A DNA stretch of 64,000 nt, from positions 1 through 64,000 of the forward strand of contig JBBPTG010000042.1 of the NCBI GenBank assembly GCA_038093975.1. The letters are read 5' to 3'. Under the pieces are notes generated by a model. It worked only from the letters and a program-made list of their open reading frames with translations. It was not told where the DNA came from and made no database searches. This document shows, in pieces, positions 9,610 to 23,884 of this stretch. Positions within the stretch are counted from its first letter, which is position 1; each line of letters starts with the position of its first letter. The translations under genes and the position numbers were made by a program. Origin of the DNA: Chalciporus piperatus. Lineage: Eukaryota > Basidiomycota > Agaricomycetes > Boletales > Boletaceae.

Positions 9610-11442
9610 TTGGGGTCTGCACTCGGGCTCCCCACCCAAACCGTGATCGTCATACTCGTCGTCATCTTCGTCATCCCAGTCGTCTTCGTCTCCTTCGCCG
9701 AACTGCGAGGCAAAGCCTTCATCAAAGAAGTCCGAACTAGCCGGGAAATACCGTTCACGCACGTCCTCAAGATCAGCATCCTCGAAAGGAGCTTCATCAA
9801 TAATTTCTGGTGCAGGTTCAATGTTTGCCTTCTTCGCTGGAAGGAGTTTTTCTAGTGCCTGAGACTTGAACTTGAACATTCATTCTCTTGGAAACACCGC
9901 AGACTTACCACAGTGTCAACGCTTTTTAGCCACTCAGCGTCTGGCATCTCAACTTCGAGGACAATGTACAAATCGCCCTTTTGATCGGGGTGCTTGAAGG
10001 TGGGCATGCCTTCGCCACGCAACTTGATGGTATGACCAGGTGTGACGATCTTGCTGGCTGGACTAGAGACACGGATCCCTCGACCATCCAGGTGGGTGAT
10101 CAGGATCCGAGAGAAGCCAAGAAGTGCCTCAGACAGCGTTATCTTGACGGATGCAAGTAAATCGCTCCCAGAGCGTTCGAAAGATTTGTGCGGCGAGGTC
10201 TTTAGGCGGAAGATCACATCTCCAGGTGGAATATCAGGCTGCGGAATTATCTTCGGTCGTCTTCCACGAGGAAATTTGGATGACATACTTGTTGGTCACC
10301 GGCGCCAGCGAGGACGATACGGTAACCATCCGGCATCCCCTTTTCGACGAGTATCTCCTGCCGTGTTTTTTCCTTGACAGTTTTCTCGCCCTTGCACTTT
10401 TTACACCTAGTTTGTCTTGAGCCTGAGGTCACCGCAACCAACAGAGTACTCACCGGTCCTTCTCGCGAATCTTACTTCCCTCACCATTGCATTCAGAGCA
10501 TTTGACACGCATTGTTCCGTACCTAGACGGTGCAATTTGGGTTTGAGTGAAAGTCCATCCTTTCCCCTCGCAAGCTGTGCACTCCTTGGGTTTTGCATTC
10601 CCTTTGCCTCCCGACCTGAAAACGGAACGTGTGTAGGGTGAACATTTGCGAACGACATTGAATATAGACTGACCCATTACAAGTTCCACAAATGACTTCC
10701 TTCTCCATGTTCATTTTGACCGACTTGCCGTTGTAAAGATCTTCAAGTGTGACATCATAAGGAATTTCGGTATCCTCGCCTTTCCGTCTACGTAGGCCAG
10801 GTCCTCCAGCAAAATCGAAGAATGTTGCACCACCACCACCAAAGAATTGAGCGAACATATCGGCAGCATCAGGGGACATGCCGCCACCGCGTCCACTTGG
10901 GCCTGTGAAACCTTCCATACCGTCTCTATCATAAACCTCTCTGGAGTTGGAATCGCTGAGGATCTCGTATCTAAATGTGATTGCCGGTTAATGGAGAGAA
11001 AGACGTAAAAGTGTTGTACGAACGCCGCTGCCATTTCTTGGAATTTTTGAGCTGCTCCTGGGTCGTTAGGGTTCTGTGGCGATTGATGAGTTGATTTCCA
11101 CGATTGAGCGGTATCGGACCAACCTTGTCCTGAACGGATCGGTGTCAGTTCAGCACTGATTGCGAAGGGTTGATAGCACTTACAGGATGATGCTCCTTTG
11201 CCTATGATACTGTCAGATGATGTTTCAGTCAGAGATTCACTGAACTGCGCACCTTTTTCCGATAGGCTTTTTTGATATCATCTGGCATAAAAGCTGTGAG
11301 TACGAAGCAGGGTTGCGGAGGAGCTTGCACCCACTTTCAGAGGCGCTTGGAGGGACACCTAACAGTTCGTAAAGTTCTGTTTCGACGGGCACTAGAACGA
11401 ACGTTGGAAGGGAAACAACAAGGAATGAGCTGGCCACTTACT
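9610..11442 (-). CDS. Type I DnaJ (Hsp40) co-chaperone
   Basis: The protein stimulates Hsp70 ATPase and delivers unfolded substrates. In order I see a J domain (ELYELLGV, DIKKAYRKK, HHPDK), a Gly-rich region with FAQFFGGGG, four zinc-binding CxxC repeats (CGTC, CTAC, CSEC, CKKC), the C-terminal substrate domains and an acidic tail. It ends ECRPQ, which resembles a farnesylation box as in Ydj1/Xdj1 proteins, though its middle residues are atypical. No ATG precedes the J domain in a single exon. If the intron 11392-11441 is removed, A at 11442 joins TG at 11391-11390 to give ATG, and the protein then begins MPVETELYELLGV. The Asp of HPD and the next Lys come from a 6-nt exon at 11124-11129. It is divergent from RCM1. 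Confidence 0.85.
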
Positions 11443-11876
11443 GTCGTTGATGGGGCGGAAAAGGAACGTGGAATGACACGCCTGAGCTGCACGTACGCGT
11501 TTTTAGCAAGACGCGACCCTCGGCAAGAACAGCAGGCGGAGTTTGAAGTTGCACTCGGTTTCTTTAAATTTGCTTGACGTCCTTCCGTCTTCTGCTCGCC
11601 TCCACCCAAAACCCTCAAAGCCTCACGTCGCGCTGCTTTTCATCTGGTGAGTTTATTTCCTTGACGACGCTCTCATGATGTCTACAATATATCTACATTG
11701 TCCGACTGGCCTCAGCGCCAGATTTGACGAGCATTCAACCTGATCCTTAACCCGCTGTATGATACCCATACTCATGTCTTGCGCTCAACAGGTCCTTCCT
11801 CTCCATCACTTCTCGTTGTATGATGTACTTTCCCAGAGGCTGATGCCCTTTGTATCTAGTAGAACTCCTTGATGCA

Positions 11877-13703
11877 ATGAACTTTTATTTTGACGCTGCC
11901 AACATCCTCGATCGCCTTGATGCAAGACAAGGATCCATCAAAGGCGTGCTATCCACCTCGCCCGAGAAGAACAGAGCCAGGACTGCAGCGCTCGTGATTG
12001 AAACACTGAAATGTAAGCCTATCCGAAGGTGCAGGTCAAGTACGTTGACGACTTATGGTAACAGACAAGGCCGTCCTCGTGGACGTGATTACAGCCTCCA
12101 AGCTCTTGGCGGAGGAAAAGAAGATATCGTCGCTCAACTTGGCACTGGTCCTTGTCCATGATGTCCTCCTATCCGGAGGAATACAGGCAGGGGATGGTCC
12201 TATCAAGCAAGCAATACTACGACATAAGACACGACTCAGGAGCGAGCTCCAGCGCATCAAGATCAAGCGAGGGGTAAAGTCTGTCCAAGAGCTAGCTAAC
12301 TCCGGTGACGAAAGAGCAGGTAGAAACTTGAATGCGTTGATCAGTAGATTTTCAGTGACCTTCGATTAGCTCGGATACCACGCTACGTCCGAGTGAACAC
12401 TCTTCTCTGGACAACGGACGACGCGATTCGCCATTATCAACAGAAAGGGTTCCAACTCTCAGATCCATTTGCTTCCGAGTCTGTCTTCCCCCCTTGCGCG
12501 ACGCATTCTTTCTAACGGACTCGTAGTAAAGCCTTTGCGCGAGACGAACATGTCCCAGATCTTCTGCGCTTCAATCCCCGCATACAGTTCCACAACGACG
12601 AATGTTACAAGGCGGGAAAAATTATCCTGCAGGACAAAGCCTCTTGTTTCCCTGCCCTCGTACTTGCACCGCCGAGTAGTGATCACGCTGTGGTTATTGA
12701 CGCAACCGCAGCCCCGGGTAACAAAACATCGCATCTCAGCGCATTGATGGGCGGGAAGGGGAAGGTATTGTCTCGAGCGTATCACCTGAACTGACTACTG
12801 ACATCGCTTCGGTGCTAGTTGTATGCGTTTGAAAGGGACAAGAGACGTTTTTCTACCCTCAAAACAATGCTCACCAAGGCTTCCTGCAAGAACGTGGAGG
12901 CTATCAACACGGACTTTCTCAATGTCGACCCATCAAGCCCTCCATATGCCAAAGTCACGCACATGTCAGTTGCCACTACCTCTACCTCTCTCAGCCTCGC
13001 TCTTGATGACTTCGTCTAGTCTGCTCGATCCATCCTGTAGTGGCTCTGGAATAGTGAACCGACTTGACCATCTTCTCGAAACCGGTGAGCCTTGTGTGAC
13101 GCTGCCGCCTGGCCTAATCCTGATTTGTTTCTTAGAGAACGAAGAAAACGAAGAACAGGAAGAACGACTGAACAAGCTTGCAACGTTCCAGCTTATGATG
13201 ATAAAACACGCTATGAAATGTCGGTGACAATGATTTGTCTCGCCGAGTACAGAATACTGATGAGCACTTCATAGTCCCCAGCATTCAGAGAATTGTCTAT
13301 TCAACTTGTAGTATACATGCTATCGAGAATGAGCACGTTGTGCGTGATGCATTATGCTCGGAAGAAGCTCTGGGACGCAACTTTCAGCTTGCTCCTCGAG
13401 AAGAGGTGCTCGCAAATTGGCATCGCCGAGGGTTATTGCATGAGTTGGGAGGTGAGGATGAAATACCCATGGCTTCCTGCAATGGCTGACATGTGCATCG
13501 AAGATTCTGCGTCATCTCTTATTCGCTGTTCACCAGACGAAGATGCAACGAATGGTTTCTTCGTGTCCTGTTTTATCACTGGGAAGAGCGCTCAGATCAC
13601 ACAGTCAAAAGATAACACGTCGTCGAGGAAGCGGAAACAAGGTGACGGGGGCTCCAGGAAAAAGCGCAAAGTCACACCAAAAGGTGGCGGAGATCCCCAA
13701 TGA
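11877..13703 (+). CDS. RCM1: 25S rRNA (cytosine-C5)-methyltransferase, Rcm1/NSUN5 type
   Basis: The enzyme methylates a cytosine in large-subunit rRNA using SAM, in the nucleolus. Nine exons (11877-12012, 12065-12319, 12370-12478, 12527-12764, 12819-12964, 13020-13084, 13136-13219, 13275-13451, 13504-13703) give 469 residues in frame. Signature blocks are RYVRVNTL, the SAM site [13 protein letters not shown], the catalytic region [10 protein letters not shown] (a Cys of the DPSCSGSG motif) and the second cysteine motif VYSTCSIH, which is typical of NOL1/NOP2/Sun enzymes. [19 protein letters not shown] near the end matches the NSUN5 C-terminus. A Lys/Arg-rich tail (SRKRKQ, KKRKV) is a likely nuclear signal. 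NSUN5 rather than NOP2 is inferred from the DPSCSGSG motif and overall length. Confidence 0.9.
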
Positions 13704-13968
13704 CGTATCAACGTCGCTTATTACGACAACGGACATACAGGACGCTGGAATTGGACCCAAGTAGATCAAGGCTACAGTCAATGAATCAATAAGTTTGTCC
13801 TGATTAATCCCTAAAGAACTTCTGTGGTCAGCTGCAATGAGTACAGACCCTACGCTCTGGGGTGCTAGACAGATATCGGTGAGGAATGTCCGTGCGTCAG
13901 GAAGAGTCGGGGAAACGAGAAGAGGACTGGGGATGTTACATGCGGTTTACCATGGGCAAGGGCATAAA

Positions 13969-15798
13969 CTAGTGCGTCGGGGTACTGACTTGTTGTTGAG
14001 CGTATTGTTGCTGGTAATATTGGGCATAGTTCGCGGAGTAGTCGGGTTGTTGGCCATAGGAACCTTGGTTGTAACCACCTGCCGCCCACTGCCCAGAGCC
14101 ATAGGCTCCATAACTCCCACCGTAGCCTGATGCTTGAGGTGGACGATAACCCGAATTTTGAGGTTGATTGGACTGCCACATCTCAGGACGACGCCATGGA
14201 GGGATGTTAGAGCCACCTGCGGTAATGTCGTGACCTGCTCCAGAGCCACCCCACGATCCTCGGCCACTATCTCCACCAGGTCCCTTTCCACCCTCACCGA
14301 GTTCAGCCATCAAGCTAGCGTATTCGGAATCAAAACCTCCTGCTTTGCCCACGGTGCCACCCACGGTGCCAGGTGGGCCTGGAGGGGGAGGAGGAGCATT
14401 CGGATCCCTGTTAACTTGGCAGTCGCGTGCCATATGTCCCGCACTACCGCACACACGACAGATGATGTTAGCAGTGAAGTTGCGTTGCTCTGGACAATCA
14501 TATTTGCGGTGCCCAAGTCCACCGCAGTTTTGGCAGATTTGGTTTTCGTCATCTCGAAGGGTGCCGTTCAAAGCGGCGAGCTCGCGGAGCTGGTTGCGCT
14601 TGTGGTCATTTTGGCCCTCTGGGGTAGAAGCCGCCTAGAAAACTGATTAGCTACGTTAAACGAAAAAAGGGTAAATGCACTCACAGTCTCAATCACTCTG
14701 TTGATCATCTTAACGCAAGCTGCTACCTTGTCGTCGGATTCAGCGATGACGAGACAGTGCAGGTCTTCTTCAGCATCATCGGCGTATTGATCTGGCCTTG
14801 CTTTCCCCTCCTTGACACTGCCTTTACCACGAATACTGATCTTGGCACCGCTCTCCCGCTCCATCTTCTTCAACGAGTTACCACGAGGGCCTACAAGGAG
14901 ACCGAAGAAGTTGATCTCAGGGAATTCTTTAACGGGAATGTAGACCTTGTCTGAAGGACGCTGAGAACGCTTTTGCTGATGATACTCGACAGGCGGGTGG
15001 AAATTGGGGTCGTTTTTCATGGCGCGATCCACAAGACGGATGCGCTCGTCTTCCAGTTTCTTACGGTACCGGACTTCACGGGTGTTGGTACGACGTCCAT
15101 GACCATCATAAGTGGGGGGAGGGGAAGGAGATCTGCCAGGTCAAGTTAAGTGTGCATATAGGGCAATCAAAAGGAGCCACTCACCGTTCTCGCTCGGGAG
15201 GAATGAAGTCGTTCAGCCTGAGTTTTCGGTTAATTTCCTCGAGGCGAAGGTGGATGGCATAATTGTCAAGTTGGGCCTGCGAAACACCAGCAGCAGAAAT
15301 GGCCGTCGGCAAACCAGGTATTTCAGTCTTGGCTTCGCCCCAGCGACTGCGCCGCTTGCGGGCACCATTTGGGTCAGCTGTATAATAGTGAGGAGTCACG
15401 GTGTGTCAGAGTTAGTATCAGTCAGTAGCTAAAGAGCAAGGGGCTAAGAGACCTTGCTGATCAAGCAGGAAGCGAATGAAACATCCCACCGACAGCAAAG
15501 GGAAGAAGACACGACTTGCAAGCGCCGTTAGTAAAGGTTTCTAGACTTACCTGAAGGGTCATTCGGAGTCTCCTCGCGACTCCTTCTCGATTCAGACTCT
15601 TGGGGCTGGTGGCGTGGATAGGCAGAAGGTGAAGGCTGGGCGAGCTGCGGCGGATTGTTCTCTTCGACTGGAGCCGGGCCAAAGCGACGGCGGGCCCCGA
15701 GGGGAACTACAATGTGCGTTAGACGGATGAATGGAACGGCGACGAATATTCTTACCTTCGTTTGTTCCGGAAACTTCACGAGTTGCGGGTCTCCACAT
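13969..15798 (-). CDS. MSL5: Branchpoint-binding protein (SF1/BBP)
   Basis: The protein recognises the intron branchpoint in the early spliceosome. Exons are 15798-15756, 15706-15551, 15377-15185, 15132-14685 and 14634-13969, giving 501 residues in frame. Features in order are an Arg-rich N-terminus, the block RKRRSRWGE with the helical region that binds the U2AF large subunit, the KH-QUA2 RNA-binding domain ([30 protein letters not shown]), two CCHC zinc knuckles ([28 protein letters not shown]), and a long Gly/Gln/Tyr-rich tail ending QQQYAQQQ. The intron 15378-15550 is 173 bp, three times longer than its neighbours. The gene is divergent from XPB with 225 bp between the starts. Confidence 0.92.
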
Positions 15799-16023
15799 TC
15801 TGGAAGCTTTTGCAAAAGACGACAACGGAGGGAAGAAGGAAAGATGCAAATGAATCTCCGAAGCCTCTGCCGGTCCAGATTAAGCAAGTACAGACTCCGC
15901 TCAAATTGGATGTGCTGACAAATCACATCACTAATAATGAGTCCACCACCGGCTCCGTCAACTTGAACAGCAACAGTCATTCTCGACCTGACCACGGTCC
16001 TGTAGACCCCGTCTAAAGTGCAA
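15799..16023. promoter_or_regulatory. Shared divergent promoter of BBP and XPB
   Basis: The 225 bp between the two start codons must hold both 5' leaders and promoters. No clear TATA box was seen. The arrangement joins a splicing factor and a general transcription/repair factor. Confidence 0.5.
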
Positions 16024-19347
<3,324 letters not shown>

Positions 19348-20112
19348 CTCTGTCCGCTACGTTGGGTGGATACATACTACTTGGTTTATATGGTTATAGG
19401 TGGTATTCGATCGTAATATAGCACCTTTGTGTTTCATGTTCCGCGCAAGGGCGAAACCTAATTATGGCGACCGTACTGGACCCGGCGATTCGCATGCAGC
19501 CCACATGAGTGTGTCGCGCCCTCGCGCCAAGTCCAGGTGCTACAGCGTGCTAGACACGTGAAAGCCGATCAGTCCCCTGAAATCGAATGGGGTGTTGGTG
19601 TTACGGGCACGAGGAGGGGAGTTCTAAATGGGCGTTCTAGCAAAGGGGTGAGCGTGGCGTTGAAGGTCTGGTGGCGCTTCCAAGAAGAGGAGGAGGATAA
19701 CGGATCCCCTGGATGTCCGCAGTGGAGGGTATGGATCTATGTAGCTGGGGCGATCGCATGGTTGATTATGTAAAGATCTGAGTCAGCGCGCAGGAAAGCA
19801 GAGCCCGTAATCGAGTGATCGAGATGACAACGCGTTTCGGGACCTTACCATGCCGACCAGCGGTAAACGCCGGCGAGGGGAAGTTCCTGGAAGTTCTTGT
19901 GGAAAATTGGTGCGGAGATCGAAAAAAGGGTCTGGGCCGAGCTGCGACCCCGATCGAACCCGCATTTATGCGGTTGTGACACTTGACAAACAAAGATTCA
20001 CGCCCGATGTCCACCCTTTTATATGTTCTCCTGCTTTCCCTTTCCTCGACCTTCTCCTCCTCGTCGCCACCTCATACGGACTTCACTGTTACTTTTCGCC
20101 AATATTCAAAAA
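19348..20112. other. Intergenic region between XPB and the bZIP gene
   Basis: I see no supported gene. The last 100 bp are pyrimidine-rich with a TTTTATATG string at 20017-20025 that probably belongs to the bZIP core promoter. Confidence 0.5.
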
Positions 20113-21141
20113 ATGTCTTCAAAGCGCGGTCGCAAGCGCAACGATAACCTCCCTCCTAACAGAGCACGAGATGTGCAAAGAGCATTTCGTGCCCGCAGAG
20201 CCGCACATCTACAAGTGCGGTGTTTTTATCCCTTCTATTTGCAATTATCTCAATTTCTGTCCGCTCAATTTCAGGCTTTGGAGATGCGAGTAACCGAGCT
20301 TGAGGAGGAGAACAATTGCTTGCGCGCAGCATTGAATCTTCCTCCAGCTAACCGCCCTGCACTCGGCAAAGGTCCGACAGGCAAAGACAAGCCAAAGTCC
20401 ATTAACGACCCATCGCAGTCTACCTCCAAAAGTCGTGATTCTTCACCAATAGGCGACTCACCATCCCCAAGGAGATCGGAGTCGACATCACCTTCAGTCA
20501 TCGGAGGGGCGGCCATGCGCACACCTCCTATCATGGATGGAGGGAACTGGAACGACGGGTTCATGATGGGTGACCAACAACATCCGACCACCTCTCATAT
20601 ATCTTCCAATCCTTCCGTCGCTTATAATATCCGCGCCCTCCCCGCCTCAACAGTTCCCCAGAAAAGTCCTCAACAATTCACTTTTTCCTCCCCCATGCCT
20701 CCTCGCCCTCTCGTCACAAATAGTGTTCCCAGCCACTCCCTGCAGTCGAGCTACGCACATACAGCAGATCGCCCGATAACAAGCGGTTACAACGACATAA
20801 ACTATCTATTGTGCGACGCCCGGGAACCGACGCATTATTCGTATCATTATCCAACGTCGTCGTTCTCAGGGGACAGCACGATGGCCTCCCATTCGCCTCA
20901 ACTCTCCGTCCATTCACATTCCCCTCACAGCACACAGCGCGCTCCGACTCAGCAAACAATGCCGTTCCAACAACGCCGGTCACATACGGAGCCACAGGCC
21001 TTCCGTTCCCTCGAGAGCGACCTTCATCTGCCTAGCCCGTCACACCACGTGTCGCGTTTGGCATCCTCACCTCCACCAGCGATCCACGATGTGCGATCGC
21101 ACTATACCTCACAAGGAAAACACGTTAATCCATTACCTTGA
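20113..21141 (+). CDS. bZIP transcription factor with a non-standard basic region
   Basis: Exons 20113-20214 and 20275-21141 give 322 residues. The basic region (NRARDVQRAFRARR, ending at about residue 31) runs across the intron into a heptad-like leucine zipper (LEMRVTELEEENNCLRAAL). It resembles Yap/Pap1-type bZIPs with QRAFR. When aligned on QRAFR, the position of the otherwise invariant DNA-contacting Asn holds Ala (ARDVQRAFR in place of NRAAQRAFR). The remaining 270 residues are Ser/Pro/His-rich and disordered, as in activation domains. An in-frame ATG at 20023 would add 30 residues but overlaps TATA-like sequence, so I chose 20113. Confidence 0.85.
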   Translation: MSSKRGRKRNDNLPPNRARDVQRAFRARRAAHLQVRCFYPFYLQLSQFLSAQFQALEMRVTELEEENNCLRAALNLPPANRPALGKGPTGKDKPKSINDPSQSTSKSRDSSPIGDSPSPRRSESTSPSVIGGAAMRTPPIMDGGNWNDGFMMGDQQHPTTSHISSNPSVAYNIRALPASTVPQKSPQQFTFSSPMPPRPLVTNSVPSHSLQSSYAHTADRPITSGYNDINYLLCDAREPTHYSYHYPTSSFSGDSTMASHSPQLSVHSHSPHSTQRAPTQQTMPFQQRRSHTEPQAFRSLESDLHLPSPSHHVSRLASSPPPAIHDVRSHYTSQGKHVNPLP

Positions 21142-21919
21142 TCGTCAGTTTTGCTATCGACATTCCCCCCTTTTTTTCCCTTCTATCTGGTCTTCTATCC
21201 TCGTCTTCCCCTGCCCGGACCTGCCAGTATTTTCCAGTTTCCAGTATTTTCCAGTGGTCCACACATGAATGATCAAGGACAGCTGTATCGCTATGGTTTG
21301 TGAATGTGCCGCTTGGCTGTATGATTTCGTTTTATCCTAGATGTATTCCAAGATTATTTACTTATACGTCTCTGCTAATTGTCTGTCCCGAGTTGTCTCC
21401 TCCTTTTCCGCCAGTCCACGTCAGTTGTTTACGAGATATCGTCGGTATGTAATTTGCAGTTAAATGGCAGCATTTAAGGTGTGCTGCGGCACACAGCCAC
21501 TCGAGTTCGGTCACGGCGTGCCTCTAATTTTGGCAATGGATCCGAGCGAGCCATATTAGAATGAATGACGGCGTCCCAACGGGGAGGGCACACAAACCAA
21601 GGATATGTACTGTACTTTTATCTGCCGTCATAAATTTACGTCAATGTTGGGTAGGTTCACGCATTTCAATATCGCTCAACCACCCTCTCAGCGATTGGCA
21701 CCAGATCTCCGATCCACGCATCGTTCTATCAGATGCGCGATGAAGAAACGGGTTCCGCCCCTATCACCCCCTCTCACAATGGCGTACACTTACAGGAACC
21801 CGTAACCCAAGAAGGAGTTGAAACGTGCAGGGGTGCAATGGATTAATCTGTACAACATGTACACGTCTGACTGTATAGGTATAAACAGCGAATGGGGGTA
21901 TAATGGCGCGGGAGGGTAG
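21142..21919. other. Intergenic region between convergent bZIP and UNG1
   Basis: There is no supported gene. A short tandem duplication of TTTCCAGTA is seen near 21232-21253. The rest probably holds the two 3' untranslated regions. Confidence 0.45.
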
Positions 21920-23459
21920 TTACGCCGCAGTGTCTAGTTGACACCAGTTGACCTTGCCTTCTGGGCCATATTTCTCTTCCAGCCAATCGTTGGCAGCTTT
22001 AAAGTGCCCGTTGCCCAGAAAGCCTTTGTTGGCACTGAAGGGCGAAGGATGCTACACCAAAATAGGTAAGTGAGGAATGGATCCACCCAACTCCGGGTAC
22101 CTACCGCACTCTTCAGGATCAGGTGTTTGGTCTGATGACTGTCAGACCCAAATGCGCCGAGAGCAGCAAAAAAGCCACTTACGTGTTTCAATTTGGCAAC
22201 TCTTTTGGCCGCCCACGCCCCCCAAGCCAAGAATACGACACCGCGACCGGTTCCGTGTGCGTCGGGGTCGCTGCGGCCTCCCAGGTTTGCGCCCCCATAC
22301 TTGTCGACGACGTCGACGACCTTATCGGTGAACTCTTCCCAGCCCTTATTGGAGTGCGACCCGGCAGTACTCGCCTTTACAGTAAGGCATGTGTTCAGCA
22401 TGAGGACACCATTTTCGGCCCAGGCTGATAGGTTTCTTTGTCAGGTCGTGAGTGAGGATTACACGACCTTATCAGATGGCATACCCATGCTTGGGAGGTT
22501 GAAACTCGGGGTATTCTGACTTGATCTCGGCATAGATCTGCGATTAATCCCGAAGTTGTATTGTAATCTATCGATTAAGAGTCCATGATAACTTACGTTT
22601 CGTAACGACGGTGGAACTGCGACGCCTTTGGGGACGGAGAAGCAGAGTCCTATAAACCGATGTTGATTGATAGGTCCGAACTTGGCTGAGTTGGTCGGAA
22701 CACGTTGCGATAACGACTCACCGTGCGCCTGATTGGCACCGTGGTAGGGATCTTGGCCGATGATCACAACCTTGACCTTCCCCAAGGGTGTATTGGACCA
22801 GGAGTATATATTACGAGCTTCATCCCGGCAAGGAAGATGAACGAATCATTGAGTGCCACGAAGGATCAGCGCAATGAGCTTACGGGAAGGGTAAACCTTG
22901 AGGCCCTTTATATCGTCATCCGGACCTCTTACACCTTCCTCCCAGAGAAACCTTTTGAGAGAGATGAAGTACGGCTTTTTAATTTCGTCCTTGAGAACCT
23001 TGAGCCTAGGGAAGCACGGATGCCGTCAGTGCCGACACATGGAGACCATGAAGCGAACAGTCGCCACACTGACCAACTCTTTCCCATGCATTCGCACTCG
23101 AGCTTGAGAAATTGTCTCTGATCTTCGGGGGTGGACTCTATGAATTCGCTCAAGGAGAACGGGATGGAGTTTAAACGCTGGAGGCCAGAAGAAGAGCGAT
23201 CGACTTTGATCTTGACGGGACTCGTGGAGGACTCGCCCGAGGTGGTCAGCTTTGTTTTCTTGGCTGCTGGCTCACCAGTGGTTGCGGACTGCGTGCCTTT
23301 GGGGGCTGCGAACATGTCCATCAAATTACGCTGTCTCTTTAAAGTGTTGGCTGGTTTAGCCTTTTCCTGGGACGCGCTAGGCGTCGTGGAAGCATCAGCC
23401 TTTGGTGACGCGACTGTTTCCACATCTTCGAGGTATACGACGCGTGTTTCGTCCGCCAT
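21920..23459 (-). CDS. UNG1: Uracil-DNA glycosylase (family 1)
   Basis: The enzyme removes uracil from DNA to start base-excision repair in nucleus and mitochondria. The first exon encodes about 110 residues of disordered leader with a basic [10 protein letters not shown] segment, which fits a PCNA-interacting peptide, and KKTK patches. The catalytic core follows over several short exons: [17 protein letters not shown] (water-activating Asp), [35 protein letters not shown] and the DNA-intercalation block HPSPFSA with the catalytic His. It ends WCQLDTAA. The start is the ATG at 23459; upstream in-frame sequence has no ATG. Confidence 0.92.
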
Positions 23460-23608
23460 CTGACTGAGGAGCGGGAAGAAGAGACGCGTTGGTGTCGCGT
23501 TGGGCCAATTTAACACCACCGGGCCATCATTTCCTATTTTAGCCAATTGACCGGCGATGCTCCGGATGGTAATATTATTGTTATTATTGGCTCACGCAAC
23601 TTTCGCGT

Positions 23609-23884
23609 CTACACGTCTTCGACCAAGGAAACCAGCTCCACGTTCTTCCCCAAATCCGCCAAACTGCCTCGTTCAGCATCATCTCCATCACCCCCTTCCG
23701 CCAAAAATGCGTCAGGGCGCGCGGATTCTGCTAGGAGACCGTTCCTTAATGTCCGGACATCTAAACGGCGTCCGAGCTCGTATGCCGCAGATGCAATTCC
23801 ACCAAATACGAGCAATGTCGACATGAGTTCGACGTACCATGCTGGGTCATCAAGGTGTGTGGCATATGGGACTGTTGCGATCAT
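23609..23884 (-). CDS. Possible small single-pass membrane protein, function unknown
   Basis: A 91-residue frame starts with ATG and contains one hydrophobic stretch (ELMSTLLVFGGIASAAYELG) followed by basic residues and an acidic tail. I do not recognise a family. Its first 60 bases overlap, in antisense, the start I propose for dolichol kinase, so either the two genes overlap at their 5' ends, the kinase starts lower (ATG at 23971), or this frame is spurious. Codon composition looks gene-like, hence its inclusion. Confidence 0.35.
   Translation of the reverse strand: MIATVPYATHLDDPAWYVELMSTLLVFGGIASAAYELGRRLDVRTLRNGLLAESARPDAFLAEGGDGDDAERGSLADLGKNVELVSLVEDV

Noticed and set aside
11392..11437. 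DnaJ N-terminal extension (ASSFLVVSLPTFVL)
   Set aside because: It starts at GTG and is the translated first intron. The split-ATG model fits the family start better.
13452..13489. Early stop in the Rcm1 gene after HELGGEDE
   Set aside because: A 52-bp intron (13452-13503) removes it and restores the conserved [15 protein letters not shown] tail.
14134..14646. Long plus-strand frame opposite BBP
   Set aside because: It is the shadow of the Gly/Gln-rich BBP exon on the other strand and has no motif of its own.
20023..20112. 30-residue N-terminal extension of the bZIP protein
   Set aside because: The upstream ATG overlaps a TATA-like string and a pyrimidine-rich leader, and the extension is not bZIP-like.
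23460..23546. N-terminal extension of uracil-DNA glycosylase as a mitochondrial presequence
   Set aside because: The open frame upstream begins at TTG and has no ATG, so a longer isoform would need an unseen exon.
23557..23826. Plus-strand frame with a signal-peptide-like start (MLRMVILLLLLAHATF)
   Set aside because: The remainder is low-complexity and frame-shifted relative to SEC59, and it is antisense to a more gene-like frame. The hydrophobic run comes from an ATT/TTA-rich repeat.
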